Origin: Bradyrhizobium commune
GTDB lineage: Bacteria > Pseudomonadota > Alphaproteobacteria > Rhizobiales > Xanthobacteraceae
NCBI RefSeq assembly: GCF_015624505.1
Contig: NZ_CP061379.1
Span: 5,208,001-5,272,000 of the forward strand
DNA: 64,000 bases
Direction of reading: 5' to 3'
The position numbers and the translations under genes are program-made. Under the pieces are notes generated by a model that was not told the DNA's origin, did not search any database, and saw nothing but the letters and a program-made list of their open reading frames with translations. Of the stretch, positions 26,561 to 34,975 are shown in pieces; positions within the stretch are counted from its first letter, which is position 1, and each line of letters begins with the position of its first letter.

Positions 26561-27547
26561 TCACCTCCCGCGCGGCGCCAGCAGCCGCAACAGATCGATC
26601 TCCGTCTCCGAAGCGCGACGGCCGATCATGGCACGCTCCATCGAATGGTCCGGGCCCTCGCGAAAACGCTGCATCATGCCGCCGCACATGATGCCCCAGC
26701 GCAGCGTGCCCATCACTTCCCAGAACTTGACGCGTGCTGGATCAATCTTGCGCCCCGCAGCTTCATAGCCGGCGAACATCTCCTCGCGCGAACCGAAGCC
26801 GCCGACGGGCTTGTCGATCTCGCCAAAGCGCCAGGAATTGACGCAGACCCAGCCGAGGTCCTCCATGGGATCGCCGAGATGGGCGAGCTCCCAGTCGAGC
26901 ACCGCCCGGACGCCGTCTGAACCGATAATGAGATTGCCGTTGCGGAAATCGCCATGGACCAGCGTCGTCTCGGCTGAGGGGCCGGGATCGTGGTCGCGCA
27001 GCCAGCGCAGCGCCAGCTCGAACACCGGCTTCGGCCAGTTCAGGCTATGATAATCGCGGTCGAATTCAGAGATCTCCTGGGTCGCATTGCGGCTGCGCAA
27101 CTCGGGCAATTTATCTTGCGGCAGCCTGTGCAGGCCCGCGAGCACGCCGCCGATCTGCCGTGCGAGGTGCGGCCGTGCGGCGGCGAATTCGTCATCGCGC
27201 AGGATCTTGCGCGCAATGGTCTCACCTTCGACCCGCTGCATGATGAAGCCGGTGCCGAGATCGTCATCGGCCGTCAGCACATGCATCACGCGCGGCGACG
27301 GTACGCCCGCTTCATACGCGAGCTGCATCAGCTGCGCTTCCGCAGCGAGACCAGCCGCGCGCGTTGGGGCTGCGCCATAGCCCTTCGGCGAGCGGCGCAG
27401 GATCGCGCCGACCGGCCCACCAGGATGCACGATATCGAAGCGCCAGGTTTCCTGGCTGGCGCCGCCCGATAGCCTTGCCGCGCCGGTGACGCCGGTCGCA
27501 CCGGGGCACCAGCGCTGAACGCTGCGGGAAAGCTCCGCCTCGATCAT
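26561..27547 (-). CDS. APH-fold kinase, LvaA/ACAD10-11 kinase-domain type
   Basis: A 328-residue phosphotransferase of the aminoglycoside-phosphotransferase/choline-kinase fold. The catalytic loop reads VHGDFRNGNLI and the metal-binding segment VLDWELAHLGDPMEDLGW, both complete. Antibiotic resistance is unlikely: the neighbours are acyl-CoA enzymes, and the nearest known equivalents in such a context are LvaA (levulinate pathway) and the N-terminal kinase domains of mammalian ACAD10/ACAD11, which phosphorylate the 4-hydroxyl of acyl-CoAs. It overlaps the upstream crotonase by 4 bases (ATGA) and is 3 bases from the DUF6285 gene. Confidence 0.8.
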   Translation of the reverse strand: MIEAELSRSVQRWCPGATGVTGAARLSGGASQETWRFDIVHPGGPVGAILRRSPKGYGAAPTRAAGLAAEAQLMQLAYEAGVPSPRVMHVLTADDDLGTGFIMQRVEGETIARKILRDDEFAAARPHLARQIGGVLAGLHRLPQDKLPELRSRNATQEISEFDRDYHSLNWPKPVFELALRWLRDHDPGPSAETTLVHGDFRNGNLIIGSDGVRAVLDWELAHLGDPMEDLGWVCVNSWRFGEIDKPVGGFGSREEMFAGYEAAGRKIDPARVKFWEVMGTLRWGIMCGGMMQRFREGPDHSMERAMIGRRASETEIDLLRLLAPRGR

Positions 27548-28332
27548 TTGCCCTTGAACTGCGCCGGGCGCTTCTCCAGGAACGCGCCGACGCCTTCCCG
27601 GAAGTCCTGCGTGTCACCGGCCCGGAGCTGGCACTGGAATTCGAGATTGAGCTGGTCCTCGAACGAATTTTCCGGGCTGTCCCAATAGAGCTTGCGGATC
27701 AGCGACAGCGCAACCGTCGGGCCGCTCGCGAGATCGCGCGCGAGCTTCATCGCCTCCTCCATCAGCATCCCGTCATCATGGACGCGGTTGACGAGGCCCC
27801 ATTCCAGCGCCTTCTCGGCCGGCAGCCGCTCGCCCATCAGCGACAATTCGACCGAGCGCGCCTTGCCGATCAGACGCGGCAGCAGCCAGGTTGAACCGCA
27901 ATCCGGCACGAGGCCGATGCGACGGAACGCTTGCAGAAAGTAAGAGGACCGCGCGCACAAAATCATGTCGCCGAGCAGCGCGAAGCTCATGCCGGCGCCG
28001 GCAGCCGGGCCGTTGACCGCGGTGACGATCGGGCAATGAAGGTTGCGGATACGACGCAGGAACGGATGAAAGCCGGTCTCGAGCGTCATGCCGGCCTTGG
28101 TCTTCTTCGACTGGCTGTTGCGGCCCTGGAGATTCGCACCGGTGCAGAACGCGCGCCCCGCACCGGTCAGCACCACGCAGCGCACCTCGTCCTTCTTCTC
28201 CTCGATCTCGTCGAGCGCGTCGGCGAGGCCACCCAGCATGTCCACCGAGACCGCGTTCATCACCTCCTGATGGTCGAGCTTGAGGATTGCGACCGCACCA
28301 TCGAAATCGAGCGTGACGTGTTTGAACTGCAT
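27544..28332 (-). CDS. enoyl-CoA hydratase/isomerase family protein (PaaG-like)
   Basis: A 262-residue crotonase. It keeps the oxyanion-hole segments (GRAFCTGANLQG, NGPAAGAGMSFALLGD) but has no glutamate at the first catalytic position. The active-site aspartate lies in GLVPDCGSTWLLPRL, as in PaaG and other enoyl-CoA isomerases. Double-bond shifting (for example 3-enoyl to 2-enoyl-CoA) is more likely than hydration. It is the first gene of a three-gene operon, with a 4-base overlap to the kinase gene; an isomerase fits well after phosphate elimination from a 4-phosphoacyl-CoA. ATG 28332 is followed by the usual N-terminus. Confidence 0.83.
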   Translation of the reverse strand: MQFKHVTLDFDGAVAILKLDHQEVMNAVSVDMLGGLADALDEIEEKKDEVRCVVLTGAGRAFCTGANLQGRNSQSKKTKAGMTLETGFHPFLRRIRNLHCPIVTAVNGPAAGAGMSFALLGDMILCARSSYFLQAFRRIGLVPDCGSTWLLPRLIGKARSVELSLMGERLPAEKALEWGLVNRVHDDGMLMEEAMKLARDLASGPTVALSLIRKLYWDSPENSFEDQLNLEFQCQLRAGDTQDFREGVGAFLEKRPAQFKGK

Positions 28333-28536
28333 GGTTTCCTCGTCAGTTGCGGCCTGCGTCAGTTTCGCAGACCGGAATTCGTTTTTGCCGGGGCGCATAT
28401 TTGATTTTTGGCGCGGTCTTGTCCATGGTGGGATGAGCATACCCCACCGTCATATCGCATGATCTTGCGCGCACCGGCTGACGCGCGGCATTCCAAAAAA
28501 CCTTGCCAAGAACCCTTGCCCAAAACAGGAAACGCC

Positions 28537-29316
28537 ATGAACCTTTTCGATCTCACCGGCCGCGTCGCCGTGATCACCGGCGGCAACGGCGGTATCGGGC
28601 TCGGCATCGCGCAGGCGCTGGCCGGCCAGGGCTGCAACGTCTCGATCTGGGGCCGCAATGCTGACAAGAACGAGGCTGCTGCCGCGAGCATGGCGGGGCT
28701 GTCGGGCAAGGTCGATAGCCGCGTCTGCGACGTCACCGATCCGGCGTCCGTCAACGCGGCGATGAAGGCCACACTCGATACTTTCGGCCGCGTCGACGGC
28801 TGCTTCGCCAATGCCGGCATCGGCGGCGGTGGAAGGCGCTCCTTCATCGAGCGCACCGAAGAGGAATGGCGCACGATGTTTGCGACCAATCTCGACGGCG
28901 TGTTCCACGCCTTCCAGGCTGCCGCAAGACACATGACGGAGCGCGCCAATGCCGGCGATCCCTTCGGCCGGCTGGTCGCGACATCGAGCCTCGCCTCGAT
29001 CTTCGGCACTGCGCGCAACGAGCATTACGCGGCAACCAAGGCCGCGATCAACGCGCTGGTGCGCGCGCTCGGCGTCGAGCTCGCCCGCCATGGCGTCACC
29101 GCGAATGCGATCCTGCCGGGCTGGATCAAGAGCGACATGACCGCAGGAATCATGGCCAACGAAAAATTCGTCGCCAACGTGATGCCGCGCATTCCGCAGC
29201 GCCGCTTCGGCGAGGCATCCGATTTCGGCGGCATTGCCGTGTATCTCATGAGCAAGGCATCGTCGTATCACACGGCAGATACGTTCGTGATCGACGGCGG
29301 CTATACGGCATTTTGA
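28537..29316 (+). CDS. SDR family oxidoreductase
   Basis: A 259-residue classical short-chain dehydrogenase: TGGNGGIGLGIAQ binds the cofactor, NAGIGGGG follows, and the catalytic tyrosine and lysine lie in HYAATKAA, with an upstream serine in VATSSLAS. The C-terminus has the typical FVIDGGYTAF. It probably acts on a hydroxy- or ketoacyl compound; in an lva-like scheme it could reduce a 4-oxoacyl-CoA to the 4-hydroxyacyl-CoA, as LvaD does. It is divergent from the PaaG-like crotonase with 204 bases between the starts. ATG 28537 follows an AGGAAACGCC context. Confidence 0.84.
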   Translation: MNLFDLTGRVAVITGGNGGIGLGIAQALAGQGCNVSIWGRNADKNEAAAASMAGLSGKVDSRVCDVTDPASVNAAMKATLDTFGRVDGCFANAGIGGGGRRSFIERTEEEWRTMFATNLDGVFHAFQAAARHMTERANAGDPFGRLVATSSLASIFGTARNEHYAATKAAINALVRALGVELARHGVTANAILPGWIKSDMTAGIMANEKFVANVMPRIPQRRFGEASDFGGIAVYLMSKASSYHTADTFVIDGGYTAF

Positions 29317-29321
29317 GTCTC

Positions 29322-29403
29322 GTAGCCCGGATGGAGCGAGGCGTAATCCGGGATTCTAGAAAGCAAGCAAGACCCGGATTTCGCTGCGCTCCATCCGGGC
29401 TAC
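29322..29403. repeat. intergenic palindromic repeat (family D, copy 1)
   Basis: Arms GTAGCCCGGATGGAGCGAGG and GCGCTCCATCCGGGCTAC with an inner AATCCGGG/CCCGGATT pair. It fills the space between the SDR stop and the glyoxalase-family gene. Copy 2 is at 29825. Confidence 0.85.
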
Positions 29404-29427
29404 AAATCATACTGAGGGGATAGGGCA

Positions 29428-29808
29428 ATGTTCTCCCACATCATGATCGGCACCAACGACCTCGACAAGGCCAAGGCCTTCTACGACAATTTGCTCAGCA
29501 CGCTCGAGGTGCGACCGGCCAAGGTCGATGGCCACCGCATCTTCTACTTCACCAAGACCGGCATTTTCTCGGTGACGAAGCCGATCAACGGCGAGCCGGC
29601 GACCTGCGCCAACGGCGGCACCATCGGCTTTGCCGCAAACTCGCCTGAGCAGGTCGACAGGTGGCACGCCGCAGGCGTCGCCGCCGGCGGAACGCCGATC
29701 GAGAATCCGCCCGGCATCCGCGAGGGTGCGGGAAACAAGCTCTATCTCGCTTATTTGCGCGACCTCGACGGCAACAAGATCTGCGCGATGCATCGGATGC
29801 CGAGCTAG
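29428..29808 (+). CDS. VOC/glyoxalase family protein
   Basis: A 126-residue single-domain vicinal-oxygen-chelate protein. The opening FSHIMIGTNDLDKAKAFYD gives the first histidine ligand and the typical helix, and the C-terminal DLDGNKICAMHR gives the usual end strand. It has the length of a homodimeric glyoxalase or bleomycin-resistance-like protein. The reaction is unknown. ATG 29428 follows GAGGGGATAGGGCA. It is flanked on both sides by family D palindromes, so it may be a separate transcription unit. Confidence 0.8.
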   Translation: MFSHIMIGTNDLDKAKAFYDNLLSTLEVRPAKVDGHRIFYFTKTGIFSVTKPINGEPATCANGGTIGFAANSPEQVDRWHAAGVAAGGTPIENPPGIREGAGNKLYLAYLRDLDGNKICAMHRMPS

Positions 29809-29824
29809 ATCGGCACGCACAATC

Positions 29825-29876
29825 GTAGCCCGGATGGAGCAAAGCGTAATCCGGGGTTGCGCTCCATCCGGGCTAC
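29825..29876. repeat. intergenic palindromic repeat (family D, copy 2)
   Basis: A shorter copy: GTAGCCCGGATGGAGC at the left and GCTCCATCCGGGCTAC at the right are perfect 16-base complements, enclosing AAAGCGTAATCCGGGGTTGC. It lies just downstream of the glyoxalase-family gene and could form a strong transcript-end hairpin. Confidence 0.87.
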
Positions 29877-30033
29877 ACATCATCCCAGCCGGCAGCATTC
29901 AAACAACATTTCAAACGCCCTCGCGAAATTCCATCGCATGGCATGGGTCGTGTGAGAAAATGCGCGCTCGCGCTTTGGCCGCGCTGCGTCTATTCTCCGG
30001 CGCAACGCGATCTCAGTGACCCCGGGAGGAACA

Positions 30034-31311
30034 ATGACAAAGCATGCCTACATACCCCGCACCACCAACTACACTCTCAATCCCGGCGACGAGCTCAACG
30101 ACCTCCGCATGTCGGACCAGGTCCGGCCGCTCTATGACCATGTGAAGAAGTTCATCCGCGACACCGTCGAGCCGATGTCGATCGAATTCGCCAAGGCGGG
30201 CGAAGGCAAGGAAGACCGCTGGAGCTTTACGCCGAAGCAGCTCGAAGTGCTCGAGGTCGCCAAGAACAAGGCGAAGAAGGAAGGCCTCTGGAACTTCTTC
30301 CTGCCCGATGACGAAACCGGCCAGGGCCTGAAGAATCTCGATTACGCCTATATCGCCTCCGAGCTCGGCAAGAGCCCGCTGGCCTCAGAGACCATGAACT
30401 GCTCGGCGCCCGACACCGGCAACATGGAGGTGCTGGAGCGCGTCGGCACCAAGGAGCAGAAGGAGAAGTGGCTGAAGCCGCTGATGAACGGCGAGATCCG
30501 CTCGGCCTATGTCATGACCGAGCCGAACGTCGCCTCCTCCGACGCCAAGAACATCTCGACCACAGCAAAGCTGGTCGGCGATGAATGGGTCATCAACGGC
30601 GAGAAGTACTACATCTCCGGCGCCGGCGATCCCCGCTGCAAGATTCTCATCGTGATGGTGAAGACCAATCCGGACGCCGCGCCGAGCAAGCAGCAGTCGC
30701 AGATCCTGGTGCCGCGCGATGCGCCGGGCGTCGAGGTGCTCGGGCCCATGTACGTGTTCGGCCAGGATCACGCGCCGCGCGGCCACATGCACATGCGCTT
30801 CAACAATGTACGCGTGCCGAAAGAGAACATGCTGCTCGGCGAAGGCCGCGGCTTCGAGATCTCGCAGCTCCGGCTTGGACCGGGCCGCATCCATCACTGC
30901 ATGCGCACCATCGGCAAGGCCGAGAAGGCGCTCGATCTGATGGTGCAGCGTGGCCTCACCCGCGAAGCCTTCGGCAAGAAGATCGCCCATCTCGGCGGCA
31001 ACATGCAGATCATCGCGCAGGCGCGCTGCGAGATCGAGGCGATGCGGCTGATGGTGCTGAAGGCCGCGAAGGCTATGGACGTGCTCGGCAACAAGGAGGC
31101 CCGCGTCTGGGTCTCCATGGTGAAGGCCATGGTGCCGGAGCGGGCCTGCAAGATCATCGACCAGTCCATCCAGATGCACGGCGCCACCGGCATCTCGCAC
31201 TGGACCCCGCTCGCCGAGATGTACCAGGATGTGCGGCATCTGCGCTTCGCCGATGGCCCGGACGAGGTGCACTGGATGGTGGTCGGCCGCCACGAGCTGA
31301 GCATGGCGTGA
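30034..31311 (+). CDS. acyl-CoA dehydrogenase, ACAD10/11-like end
   Basis: A 425-residue acyl-CoA dehydrogenase. FAD-binding segments are YVMTEPNVASSDAKN and NGEKYYISGAGD; QMHGATGISHWTPLAEMYQD precedes the C-terminus. At the catalytic-base loop the sequence is RFADGPDEVHW, where most family members have a YEGT-type glutamate; the ADGPDEVH pattern is what I remember from ACAD10/ACAD11 and related bacterial enzymes. This makes it the best candidate to act after the LvaA-like kinase. ATG 30034 follows CGGGAGGAACA, a strong ribosome site. It stands alone, 140 bases before the flavin reductase gene. Confidence 0.87.
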   Translation: MTKHAYIPRTTNYTLNPGDELNDLRMSDQVRPLYDHVKKFIRDTVEPMSIEFAKAGEGKEDRWSFTPKQLEVLEVAKNKAKKEGLWNFFLPDDETGQGLKNLDYAYIASELGKSPLASETMNCSAPDTGNMEVLERVGTKEQKEKWLKPLMNGEIRSAYVMTEPNVASSDAKNISTTAKLVGDEWVINGEKYYISGAGDPRCKILIVMVKTNPDAAPSKQQSQILVPRDAPGVEVLGPMYVFGQDHAPRGHMHMRFNNVRVPKENMLLGEGRGFEISQLRLGPGRIHHCMRTIGKAEKALDLMVQRGLTREAFGKKIAHLGGNMQIIAQARCEIEAMRLMVLKAAKAMDVLGNKEARVWVSMVKAMVPERACKIIDQSIQMHGATGISHWTPLAEMYQDVRHLRFADGPDEVHWMVVGRHELSMA

Positions 31312-31332
31312 TCCGCCCCTCGGGGAGAGCCA

Positions 31333-31424
31333 TAGGGTGGGCAAAGGCGCGCGCTTCGCGCGCCGTGCCCACCAATCGCAACATGGCAAGAAGTGGTGAG
31401 CACGCTTCGCTTTGCCCACCCTAC
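31333..31424. repeat. intergenic palindromic repeat (family E, copy 2)
   Basis: Arms TAGGGTGGGCAAAGGCGCGC and CACGCTTCGCTTTGCCCACC followed by CTAC, with a central GCGCGCGCTTCGCGCGCC hairpin. It lies between the acyl-CoA dehydrogenase and the flavin reductase gene that follows it in the same direction. Confidence 0.85.
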
Positions 31425-31453
31425 AAGACTACCCGCGAGGCACAGGAGCCCCC

Positions 31454-32071
31454 ATGGACTACGCCGCCAGCGACCTGACGCCACGCGAGCGCTACAAGGT
31501 CCTGACCTCCTTCATCCTGCCGCGGCCGATTGCGTGGGTGACGTCAGTTGGGCCGACCGGCGTCGTCAATGCCGCACCGTTCAGCTTCTTCAACGCGTTC
31601 TGCGAGGATCCGCCGCTGTGCATGTTCGCGGCCAACCGCAAGCCCAACGGCCAGGACAAGGACACTTTCCTCAACATCCAGCGCACCGGCGAGTTCGTGG
31701 TCAACATCGCCGATGAGCCGCTGGCGAGGGCCATGCACGAATCCAGCGGCGATTTTCCGCCCGAGATCGGCGAGCCCGATTATCTCGGGCTGAAGCTCGC
31801 CCCATCGAGCAAAATCGCGGTGCCCCGGCTCGCCGACGCGCCTTGGGCGATGGAGTGCAAGCTCTGGAAGCTGATCGACGTCAACGACGATCGCCGGCTG
31901 ATCATGGGCGAAGGCATCCACTTCCACATCCGCGACGAGCTGTGGGACCACGAGGCGATGCGGGTTCACATGGATCGCTATCACCCGATCGGCCGCATGT
32001 TCGCCGACCGCTACTGCCGCACCGATGACCGCGTGGTGTTTCCCGCGGCCGAGGGTGCGAGGAAATCGTAG
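31454..32071 (+). CDS. flavin reductase-like domain protein
   Basis: A 205-residue protein of the FMN-binding split-barrel (flavin reductase-like) family. The motif RPIAWVTSVGPTGVVNAAPFSFFN is the usual flavin-binding stretch (shown here as two parts, RPIAWVTS and NAAPFSFF), and the C-terminal part has YHPIGRMFADRY. Members either supply reduced flavin to two-component monooxygenases or act on their own. The Baeyer-Villiger enzyme at 33095 uses its own FAD and NADPH, so a partnership is not implied. ATG 31454 follows CACAGGAGCCCCC. Confidence 0.84.
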   Translation: MDYAASDLTPRERYKVLTSFILPRPIAWVTSVGPTGVVNAAPFSFFNAFCEDPPLCMFAANRKPNGQDKDTFLNIQRTGEFVVNIADEPLARAMHESSGDFPPEIGEPDYLGLKLAPSSKIAVPRLADAPWAMECKLWKLIDVNDDRRLIMGEGIHFHIRDELWDHEAMRVHMDRYHPIGRMFADRYCRTDDRVVFPAAEGARKS

Positions 32072-32100
32072 GGCGGACTACGCCTGCGGCTCTAATCCGC
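32068..32100. repeat. partial palindromic repeat (family H)
   Basis: Reads GTAGGGCGGACTACGCCTGC followed by GGCTCTAATCCGC, which resembles one half of a common rhizobial repeat with GCGGATTAG-type arms; the AGGGCGGA and TCCGC ends can pair. It lies between the convergent flavin reductase and GST genes. Confidence 0.45.
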
Positions 32101-32109
32101 TCTATAAGC

Positions 32110-32979
32110 TCACGTCGCCGGCGCGACCTTGTCCTGCGTCTTGGTCTCGAAATCGCTGGCGTCGTGGCGCTCGTGGAGCTGGCTGGCGGGATCGCCGGAG
32201 ATTCGGTTGACCATGCGGCCGCGCTTCACGGCCGGGCGCTTGGCGATCTGATCGGTCCAGCGCTGCACGTTCTTGTAGTCCTGCACCGAGAGGAATTCGC
32301 CCGCGCCATAGACCAGCCCCTTGGCGAGCGCACCGTACCAGGGCCAGGTCGCCATGTCGGCGATCGTATACTCGGCACCGCCGAGATACTCGTTGTCGGC
32401 GAGGCGACGGTCGAGCACGTCGAGCTGCCGCTTCACCTCCATGGCATAGCGGTTGATGGCGTATTCGATCTTGGTCGGCGCATAGGCATAGAAATGACCG
32501 AAGCCGCCGCCAAGGAACGGCGCGCTACCCATCTGCCAGAACAGCCAGGACAGGCATTCCGCCCGCGCCTGACCGCTGGTCGGCAGGAAGGCACCGAATT
32601 TTTCCGCGAGGTGAACCAGGATTGCGCCGGACTCGAACACCCGGACCGGCGTCGGTCCGCTGCGATCCACCAGCGCCGGAATCTTCGAATTCGGATTGAC
32701 CCCGACGAAGCCGCTGCCGAACTGGTTGCCGTCGATCTTGATCAGCCAGGCGTCGTATTCCGCGCCGCCGTGGCCGGCGGCCAGCAACTCCTCGAACATC
32801 ACCGTGACCTTCACCCCGTTCGGGGTCGCCAGCGAATAGAGCTGGAAGGGATGCTTGCCGACCGGCAGTTCCTTGTCGTGGGTGGGACCGGCGATCGGGC
32901 GGTTGATGCTGGCGAACTGCCCGCCGCTCTCCTTGTCCCAGGTCCAGACTTTGGGCGGCACGTAAGAGGTGTCGGTCAT
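32110..32979 (-). CDS. yghU: glutathione S-transferase, YghU-type disulfide reductase
   Basis: A 289-residue GST. The long N-terminal arm, the thioredoxin-like domain with NPNSKIPALVD and VFESGAILVHLAEKFG (glutathione contact), and an all-helical C-terminal domain with YTIADMATWPWYG match E. coli YghU, which has disulfide-bond reductase activity with glutathione. The length matches also. It is cytoplasmic. ATG 32979 begins the usual MTDTSYVPPKVW N-terminus. It lies downstream of the Baeyer-Villiger monooxygenase gene on the same strand, 115 bases apart, so cotranscription is possible. The role here may be redox protection. Confidence 0.88.
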   Translation of the reverse strand: MTDTSYVPPKVWTWDKESGGQFASINRPIAGPTHDKELPVGKHPFQLYSLATPNGVKVTVMFEELLAAGHGGAEYDAWLIKIDGNQFGSGFVGVNPNSKIPALVDRSGPTPVRVFESGAILVHLAEKFGAFLPTSGQARAECLSWLFWQMGSAPFLGGGFGHFYAYAPTKIEYAINRYAMEVKRQLDVLDRRLADNEYLGGAEYTIADMATWPWYGALAKGLVYGAGEFLSVQDYKNVQRWTDQIAKRPAVKRGRMVNRISGDPASQLHERHDASDFETKTQDKVAPAT

Positions 32980-33094
32980 GCGAGGGGCTCCGGCGGAAAG
33001 ATGCGCCTGCATTAATTAGCCCGGGAATGGCCGATGACAAGCCCTGCCCGCTCTGCGTCCGGCGCGGGCCTCTAGCTCGTGTCATGCGTTCGGC

Positions 33095-34753
33095 CTAACC
33101 CGTCACCGCCCTGCGCGACCGGACCTCGGCCTCCATCACGAATCCCTCATATCCCTTCGCCGCGACCTCGTCGCAGATCCGCCGGTAGACGCCGACGCCG
33201 CCGATATAGGGCATGAAGATGCGCGGCTTGCCGGGGATGTTGGCGCCCATGTACCAGGAATTGGCCTGCGGATAGAGCGTTCCGGCGGCGACCTCGTTGA
33301 CATGGGCGACCCATCTCTCCTCGGCTTCGCTTCCCGCCTCGATCGTGGCCATGCCCTGCCGCCGCAGGTGGACGAGGCCGTCGGCGATCCAGTCGACGTG
33401 CTGCTCGATCGACACGATCATGTTCGACAGCACCGACGGGCTGCCCGGCCCGGTGATGATGAAGAGGTTCGGGAAGCCCGCGCTCATCAGCCCGAGATAC
33501 GTCTTCGGGCCTTCCGCCCATTTCTGGTTCAACGTCTGGCCGTCGCGGCCGCGAATGTCGATCTTCGCGACGGACCCGGTCATGGCGTCGAACCCGGTCG
33601 CCATCACCAGCGTATCGACCTCGTGATCCGTCCCTGCGACGCGCACGGCGTTCGCGGTGACCTCTTGAATCGGATTGGCCTTGATGTCGACCAGCGAGAC
33701 GTTCGGCCGGTTGAAGGTCGCGAAATAATCGGTGTCGATGCAGATGCGCTTGGTGCCGATCGGATGGCTGTTGGGCTGGAGCAGCTTTGCGGTCGCGGGA
33801 TCCCTCACGATCTCGGCGATCTTGCTGCGGACGAAATCGGCGGCCGTATCGTTCGCCGTCCGGTCAAGGCCGAGATTGTTGTAGGCGTACATGAAGGTGA
33901 GCCCGCCGCGCTCCCAGCGCGCATCGTACTTGCCTCGCCTGGTCATGTCACTGTCGTCGAACGCACCGCGATCGGGCTGCTCCGCATAGATGCCGTTGCG
34001 CGCGACCTCACGCGCGAAGCGGCGGATCTCCGGATAGTTCTTCCGAAACGTCTCGCGTTCCTCGTCGGTCAGCGTCGCATTGCGGGCGGGAATCGAGAAA
34101 TTTGCCGTGCGCTGAAACACGGTGAGCTGCCTGGCCTGTTCGGCGATGATCGGGGCGGACTGAATGCCGGACGATCCGGTGCCGATCAGGCCGACGCGCT
34201 GACCGGTGAAGTCGACAGGCTCATGCGGCCAGTTGCCGGTGTGATAGACGGGGCCTTTGAAGCTCTCGAGGCCCTTGATCTCAGGCTTGCGCGCGTTGGA
34301 GAGGCAGCCGGTGGCGAGCACGACGAACCGTGCTTCGACCTCGCGACCGCCTGACATCGTCACTAACCAAATGTTCGTGCGCTCGTCGAACACGGCGCGC
34401 TCGATGCGGGTGTCGAACTGGATGTCGCGGCGCAGGTCGAAGCGGTCGGCGACGTGGTTGGCGTATTTCAAGATCTCTGCTTGCGGCGCGTAACGCTCGC
34501 TCCACTGCCATTCCTGCTGGAGCTCTTCAGAGAACGAGTAGGAATACTGCATGCTCTCGACATCGCAGCGCGCGCCGGGATAGCGATTCCAGTACCAGGT
34601 GCCGCCGACGCCATCGCCCTGTTCGTAGACCCTTGCCGAGAAACCAAGCCCGCGCAGGCGGTGCAGCATGTAGATGCCGGCAAAGCCTGCGCCGACGACG
34701 ACCACGTCATAGGCTTCGGTGGACTCGGCCGGGCTTGCTTGTGGTGGCGACAT
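33095..34753 (-). CDS. Baeyer-Villiger-type flavin monooxygenase
   Basis: A 552-residue class B flavoprotein monooxygenase. The FAD Rossmann motif is VVVGAGFAGIYMLH, the NADPH motif VGLIGTGSSGIQ, and the BVMO fingerprint F-x-G-x-x-x-H-x-x-x-W is visible in FKGPVYHTGNWP. The tract WYWNRYPGARCDVES is typical of cyclohexanone and cyclopentanone monooxygenase relatives. These enzymes insert oxygen beside a ketone, making esters or lactones. Its native ketone is unknown. It is divergent from the nitronate monooxygenase gene with 222 bases between starts. Confidence 0.9.
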   Translation of the reverse strand: MSPPQASPAESTEAYDVVVVGAGFAGIYMLHRLRGLGFSARVYEQGDGVGGTWYWNRYPGARCDVESMQYSYSFSEELQQEWQWSERYAPQAEILKYANHVADRFDLRRDIQFDTRIERAVFDERTNIWLVTMSGGREVEARFVVLATGCLSNARKPEIKGLESFKGPVYHTGNWPHEPVDFTGQRVGLIGTGSSGIQSAPIIAEQARQLTVFQRTANFSIPARNATLTDEERETFRKNYPEIRRFAREVARNGIYAEQPDRGAFDDSDMTRRGKYDARWERGGLTFMYAYNNLGLDRTANDTAADFVRSKIAEIVRDPATAKLLQPNSHPIGTKRICIDTDYFATFNRPNVSLVDIKANPIQEVTANAVRVAGTDHEVDTLVMATGFDAMTGSVAKIDIRGRDGQTLNQKWAEGPKTYLGLMSAGFPNLFIITGPGSPSVLSNMIVSIEQHVDWIADGLVHLRRQGMATIEAGSEAEERWVAHVNEVAAGTLYPQANSWYMGANIPGKPRIFMPYIGGVGVYRRICDEVAAKGYEGFVMEAEVRSRRAVTG

Positions 34754-34975
34754 CGGTTGGCGCTCCCTGATCGTTTTCTGTTGTTGTGATCCAGCATTCT
34801 CTCACGTTCGCGAAAGCGCAAGAGGCTTATCGGCAGCCCCTGCCCCGCTTTATTTTGCGCGACGGAATGGATCGTGACGCAACATGACGCCTGCGCGCAA
34901 GATGCGCGTGGGGATCCGGCATGGCATCGCAAACGACGATGGGCTAGCGTCGTCGAAGGCCGCCGGGAGAGGACC

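Noticed and set aside
26561..27547. Aminoglycoside phosphotransferase (antibiotic resistance)
   Set aside because: The fold is shared, but the operon with a crotonase and a DUF6285 protein, without any resistance or mobile gene nearby, fits an acyl-CoA kinase better.
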